NCBI GenBank assembly: GCA_027604185.1
Contig: JADGKB010000002.1
Location: 287,874 to 351,873, forward strand
Direction: 5' to 3'
From: Boothiomyces macroporosus
Taxonomy: Eukaryota; Chytridiomycota; Chytridiomycetes; Rhizophydiales; Terramycetaceae
DNA length: 64,000 bases
Positions 58,901 to 64,000 of the stretch are shown here, one piece after another; position 1 is the first letter of the stretch, and every line of letters starts with the position of its first letter. Position numbers and translations under genes: made by a program. The notes beneath the pieces are model-generated. The model did no database searches and was not told the origin of the DNA. It saw nothing but the letters and a program-made list of their open reading frames with translations.

Positions 58901-60066
58901 TCTAATTGAGGAGCCTGAATTGGAATACCAGCAGTTATAGTTTCAAAAACATGTTCAAAAGCTCCTCCGAAACGTGAAACATCCGTAGAAGTGCCACCCA
59001 TGTCAAACCCAATTACAGCTTTTCCATTTTCTTGCCAACTTGTTGTAGCATACCCGACCACTCCACCGGCAGGCCCACTCAAGATTGCTTTTGACCCATT
59101 AAAGTTGAAAGCATCTACTAAACCACCGTCAGATTGCATAAATTCAACTTTGACCTTTGGTTTTTGCCCATTCAAAGCCAACATTCCGTCATCGAATCCA
59201 GAAAAAAAAGAGTCAAGGTATCTTTGAATACATGGAGTTAGATAACCATCTGCAGTGGTAGAGGTACCTCTAGGTACCAACTTGATCATTGGCGATACGC
59301 TGCTTGATATAGTTACGTGTCGAAATCCGATCGATTTACACAGTTCTTGCAACTGCAACTCGTGGTCTGGAAATGTGAATGCATGCATAAGGCAGATAGC
59401 AACGCTTTCAATACCCGACGATTTAATTCTTTCAAGTCTAGGTCTGATTTTTTCCAATTCTAAATCAGAAATAGTCTACCTGGCGCCTTCAAAATATGCA
59501 CCCATTCTCCAGTAATCCCTTTTACATAACTATCGTCACCTTCAGGTATTTGAACGTTCAATCCTGATGCTACTGACGAATATCCAACAAGGGTAACCCT
59601 CTCATCAACTTCCAAAACTTGTTTGTACAACACGTCTGGTGTAGCAATCGATAAATCAAACAAATTAGGTCTAGCTTGATTGCCAATCTTTAAAATATCA
59701 CCAAACCCTTTCGTTATCAAAAGTGCTGTTGGTTCTCCCTTGCGCTCCAGCAACTATATTAAATTTGATGTTTACCGCATTCGTCGCTACTGTTGTTCCC
59801 ATTCGGATCAATTCAAGGTTAGATGTGTCTACTGGTTTATCCCGTGGATGTTTAACCCCGGTAGCAATTTCCAAGATCCTCCGAATACCTTCTCTTGGAG
59901 CATCCTGGTAATTATTAGGGTCTACTGACAAGAGCTTCACTACGATTGTTCGAAATGGTTCCTGTGGTTTTGGAGATCCCTTTGGATATATATGATTTGG
60001 TACGAACGCTATGCAATCGGTAAATGTTCCTCCGCGGTCAACACACACCCGAATTTTAGATTGCAT
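55993..60066 (-). CDS. OXP1: 5-oxoprolinase, second copy
   Basis: Five exons matching 13397-17470, with introns at 57645-57665, 58814-58834, 59460-59479 and 59754-59775; full length and unchanged. Confidence 0.96.
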
Positions 60067-60112
60067 TTTCAATAGAGGAAATAAGATGAAACAAGTATGA
60101 TGCAACAATTTA

Positions 60113-61681
60113 TTAAAGTTCTTCACGCTCAACCTTATCATCAGAAGATTCTGAAGATTCTGCTTCTCCGGCCAACTGCTCACCATGAACAGCATTCTTG
60201 ATCAAGAATTCTTTGAAGCTTTCAACAGAACGTTCACCATTGAAAGTGACTCTTTCATTTGAGTCGGCTTTGAATAAAATAATGGTTGGGAACCCTTGAA
60301 TATCAACTGGGACGTCATTTGCAGTAGCATCACATTTAGCAATAACAATATCTGAGGTCTTTTTAGCAATTTCAGCACCTAATTCTTCCCACTTTGGAGC
60401 CAATTGCTTACAATGTCCACACCATGCTAAGATTAGAAAAATTCTTACGAGCATAGAATTCAATCAAAACATCCTTCTTTTCATCAAGAACAAGGGACTT
60501 GAAGTTCTTTCCAACAACGACTTTAACTGGTTCATCGTTTGATTCTGGGATTTCTTCAGATTTGAGAGTTGGCTTCAAAGTCCCTAAAGATTAAAATTAT
60601 CTTACCTGAAGCGAATCCTTTTACAAGTGCTTTGATATCAGCAGCTTCAAGTGCTTTGGATTGATCATAAGGGAACTTTTCGTTCTTGACAGTGTTGTGA
60701 ATAGCGAATGCTGGCCATTCTCCTTGTTTAAGTCCAACATTGTCAGCATGAGCACCATACAAGTTTGCGTCCAAGTAGACAAAGTTAATTTTGCCCTTGT
60801 GTTCTTTTGCAATGGCTTCAAAAGTAGGGCCATGTTCAGATCTTTGTTCTGGAGTAGAGTAGAAAAAGTAACCCATTGGTAGACCCATAGACATGTACTT
60901 TTCATAGTTTTGTGGACCAATGTCATCCATAACTGGAGTAGCACTGACCTTGACGAATTCAGATAAAGCATCCTTTTCATATTTACCATCAAAAGTGTTC
61001 TTTCCTTCATCGAATTTCTTGAACAATACAACAGCTGGGGCAGCAACGTCATTAGCCTTGATTAATTTTTCAGAGGAGGTGGCAGCAAAGATGTAATCGT
61101 CTCTAAGGACAGAGGCGACCTTGTCGAATACTCCACGTTCTTTGCTTCCTTCAGCAAAGAAACCAACAACTACAACTTTGTTTTCTTCAGTAAGTGCTTC
61201 AAGTTCGCTCTTGGTGGTCAATTCAGATACAGCAGGCAATAATTGTTTCTTCATAGTGTCAACGATAGAGGTTGAAGTACGTTGGCCTTTGTAGTCTGAA
61301 GGAGTACCATCTCTAAAGATTTTAAGAGTAGGGAATCCTTGAATTCCATAATCTTCACAAGTAGTCTTTTCAACTGTACAGTCTACTTTGGCAAGTGGAA
61401 CTTTTTCAAGCAATTCAGTAGCAGCACGTTCATATTCTGGTTTCAATCTAAAGTTAATTAGCGGTTACTGTTTACAGTGTCCACACCATGGCGCATAGAA
61501 TTCGATCAATGAGAGTGGGTTTTCAGTAAGGAAGCTCTTGAAGTTGGTATCGGTTAAAACAACAACATCGCTTTGTTCATCAGAGTGATCATGATCGTGA
61601 TCATCATGTCCTGCATCTATATTAATCTACTCAATTACGAGCGGCGGCAAATGCAGCAAGGGCAAAGAGTGAGAACTTCAT
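60113..61681 (-). CDS. PDI1: Protein disulfide isomerase, second copy
   Basis: Matches 17517-19085, with introns at 60427-60448, 60584-60605, 61448-61468 and 61617-61638. Both CGHC active sites and the REEL end are kept. Confidence 0.96.
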
Positions 61682-61980
61682 GGGTGAAAAAGGAGTCAGT
61701 GTTTCTGGGGTTTTATGTCATTTCCTGGAGAGGTAGCATGATTTGATTGGCCAACGTATGTGGCGCAAAACATAAGGGAATTCTGCTTGCAAGTAAACTG
61801 CGATTACTCAAGCTTAAAGGGGATTAGGATATATACATCTTTGGTATGTTTATTTCCGGAGATGGGTTGGCGCTTTGCCTTACAAGTTACTTTCGAGTTT
61901 GATACGTAGCTGAATGATCACGCTCTCATGCTCCGGAGATGTAAGCTGCAAATTTTCAGTATCAATGTGGTCAGAGATAA

Positions 61981-62565
61981 ATGACTAAACAAAGCCTGCA
62001 TAAATTTCCCAGAATGTTGAGAAGATTTTCCACTCTGAAAAAAATGTCAGAAATATACAACTTCAAAGTCAAAGATCTATTTCAACGAGACTACGACCTT
62101 GCAGCTCTTAAAGACAAAGTAGTAGTGGTATTCAATACCGCTTCAAAATGCGGTTTTACCCCTCAACTCGAAGATTTTGAAAAGTTGTACAAAAAGCATA
62201 AAGATAACGGACTGGTAATCCTCGCGTTTCCTTGCAATCAAGTACGAAATTTCTAATCTAGTTCGCCAACCAGGAACCGGGGAATGCAGAAGACATTATT
62301 GAGGTTTGCGAACGAAATTATGGAGTTACTTTTCCAGTGATGGAAAAAATAGATGTAAACGGTGATAACGCTCATCCACTGTTTGAATACTTGAAGAAGG
62401 AAAAGCCTGGTATCTTGGGATTGAAGCGAATCAAGTGGAGTAAGCCTAAACTAACCAGATTTTGAAAAGTTTTTGATTGACAAGCAAGGCAACGTTGTCA
62501 ACAGATATTCCTCCATGGTAAAGCCGTTTGACATTGAACCAGATATTTTAAAATTGATGGAATGA
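61981..62565 (+). CDS. Glutathione peroxidase, second copy
   Basis: Matches 19385-19969 with introns at 62242-62261 and 62440-62458; the three possible start codons are also conserved. Confidence 0.95.
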
Positions 62566-62622
62566 ATTGTTTTGCACTTTTCAACTGTTCAAGTATAGCG
62601 TATCACAATAATGAAACATTGT

Positions 62623-63779
62623 TTATTTCTTTGCCTTCTTCTTTCTGTATTCAGTGGCTAAAAGGTCAACAATTTCTTGTTCCTTTACAGAAATATCAGA
62701 AACGATGGATTCATCTTCCCAGGTACCAGAAAGCTTAATTGGACCGTTTGGCATCAACAAGATGGTGAACACTACGTGGGCAACATGTGCTTCAGGCTTT
62801 TCCAAAACGACTTCATACCCGTTAACAAGTCTGTGGGTGTTGCATTCAATGATACCCATGCGAGCCTTCTTTTCATCTTCCAATTGTCTAAGAGAGAATG
62901 CCATAGTTCCGCAATTCTTTTGGATTTGGGAAAAGATTTGTCTGGCAGTGTTCATTTTCAATTGGTAGACTGCATCAGCATTGCGCTTGAAAACAGTGGT
63001 ACGTACATTTCCTGGCTTTGGTTTTCCATCACCAGTAGAGATTAAGAGGTCAACGGAATACACTTCTCCCTGTTCAAAGGTATGGGTTTCGATTTCCTTT
63101 CTTTGTTGTTCAGATGGGTTCAGTACAATTTGCTTTGGTCCATCCAAGACGTTTCTCAAGACTTGGTGAGTAAGGAAGCCTGAAAGTCAGTTCTATCATA
63201 CCTTCAACAGCCTTGCATCCAAATTCGGCAGCAATCTTGTCAATTACTTCAGTGACTTGATAGTTGGTGTTTCCTGGCTTGATCAAACGAATGGCAGCTT
63301 CAGCACAAGTGGCTGCTGCTTTAATAACATCTGCTTTCTTTCCAGTAACTGGTGCTGCTTTGGAGGCACCAACAACCACAGTTTGAGCAACTTGAGATAC
63401 GTATCCGTCGACATGTGCACCCAATTCAATTCTGACAACGTCTCCGTCTTTCAAAGCGAGGGATGATTCAGGATCAGAATCCAATGGAGATAAATGGCAA
63501 ACATATTCGTTTGGTGATACACAGGTTGGGAATGCGATACCCTTCTTGACTTTGTTCTTGTTGTAAACAGTCTTTGCAATCTTTTCAATGGTTTCATCAC
63601 CTAATTTGCAAAGGTCCAATACCTTTGCTCCAGCCTTGGTGGCATCTACGACTGCCTTGATTGCACCTAAGGTTAGACCGAGATCTACGAGCAGTGATGT
63701 CTCCAGCAACTTGGTACTTGGTGATATTTACTGGTGAGAGTTCATTTTCATTAACTTCAACTTCTTCGTTGTCTGCCAT
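62623..63779 (-). CDS. PA2G4: PA2G4/EBP1, second copy
   Basis: Matches 20027-21183 with introns at 63180-63201 and 63667-63688. It is the last complete gene in the window. Confidence 0.95.
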
Positions 63780-63795
63780 TTTTCTGTGAAAAAAA

Positions 63796-63855
63796 ACCCT
63801 CACAATTAGGGCTATTAGGGCTTTTGGACTTGTACCACTGAGCTACTGTATCCCG
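63796..63855 (-). pseudogene. tRNA-like 5' fragment, second copy
   Basis: Same A-box-only relic as at 21200-21259. Confidence 0.5.
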
Positions 63856-63861
63856 AAAATA

Positions 63862-64000
63862 CAGAATTAATTTATAGTAATCGCGCTGTATTATATACAG
63901 AGACGAAATTATAGTAATCGTGCTGTATTATATACAGAGACGAAATTATAGTAATCGCGCTGTATTATATACAGAATTAATTTATAGTAATCGCGCTGTA
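63862..64000. repeat. 37-bp tandem repeat, second copy, ending at window edge
   Basis: Same units as at 21266-21404; cores begin at 63874, 63911, 63948 and 63984. The window stops exactly at the end of the fourth core, just where copy A leaves the array. Confidence 0.9.

Larger units (their letters stand above)
42597..64000. repeat. Copy B of the large direct repeat
   Basis: Corresponds base for base to 1-21404 apart from ten substitutions at 50978, 51002, 51089, 51191, 51270, 51278, 51524, 51547, 51607 and 51734. The last base of the window is the last base of the final GCTGTA core of the short tandem repeat, so continuation beyond cannot be judged. Confidence 0.97.

Overview
The window is nuclear DNA of a compact, intron-dense eukaryote that uses the standard genetic code (TAA, TAG and TGA all end recognisable proteins). 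Products point to a zoosporic, early-diverging fungus or close relative. Fungal-type signs are a Reg1-like protein carrying the fungal GATA-like/DUF1752 domain, SSZ1, and a PXA/nexin-C protein lacking a PX domain. The animal/zoospore-type signs are a dynein regulatory complex subunit (DRC8/EFCAB2) and TBCCD1, which imply a cilium. PEX14, ATP1 and bL21m show peroxisomes and respiring mitochondria. I cannot name the species.

Architecture dominates. Bases 1-21404 recur as 42597-64000, a direct repeat at a spacing of exactly 42,596 bp. Reading along both copies I found only ten substitutions, all inside about 760 bp of one NUP155 exon. The homology runs to both window edges, so its true ends are not visible. 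The window may be a tandem duplication, a circle passed one and a half times, or an assembly wrap-around joining two alleles.

Layout. Repeat copy A (1-21404): partial PXA protein, a membrane protein, TBCCD1, PEX14, acyl-CoA-binding protein, NUP155, DRC8, tRNA-Arg(TCG), Reg1-like, KDM3-like JmjC, 5-oxoprolinase, protein disulfide isomerase, glutathione peroxidase, EBP1/PA2G4, then a short tandem repeat with a tRNA-like relic. Single-copy middle (21405-42596): two divergent AVT amino-acid transporters, an unrecognised 424-aa protein, a coiled-coil protein, ATP1, bL21m, CWC15, VPS24, SSZ1, SMC6, an ankyrin protein, a ZCCHC10-like zinc knuckle, an LDAH-like hydrolase, a PTGR3-like reductase, and the 3' part of the PXA gene. 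Repeat copy B (42597-64000) repeats copy A and completes the PXA gene.

Genes are interrupted by about 67 introns in the unique 42.6 kb. Almost all are 19-23 nt, start GTA, and carry a CTAAT/CTAAC-like branch site a few bases before the terminal AG. Exon joins below were made by hand from frame and family similarity. Intergenic gaps are tiny: 14-61 bp between convergent stop codons and 29 bp between one pair of divergent start codons. There is no operon logic. The gene set is mostly housekeeping: vesicle and organelle traffic, translation, proteostasis, redox and glutathione metabolism, chromatin and DNA repair. No transposon, virus, CRISPR array or biosynthetic cluster is visible.
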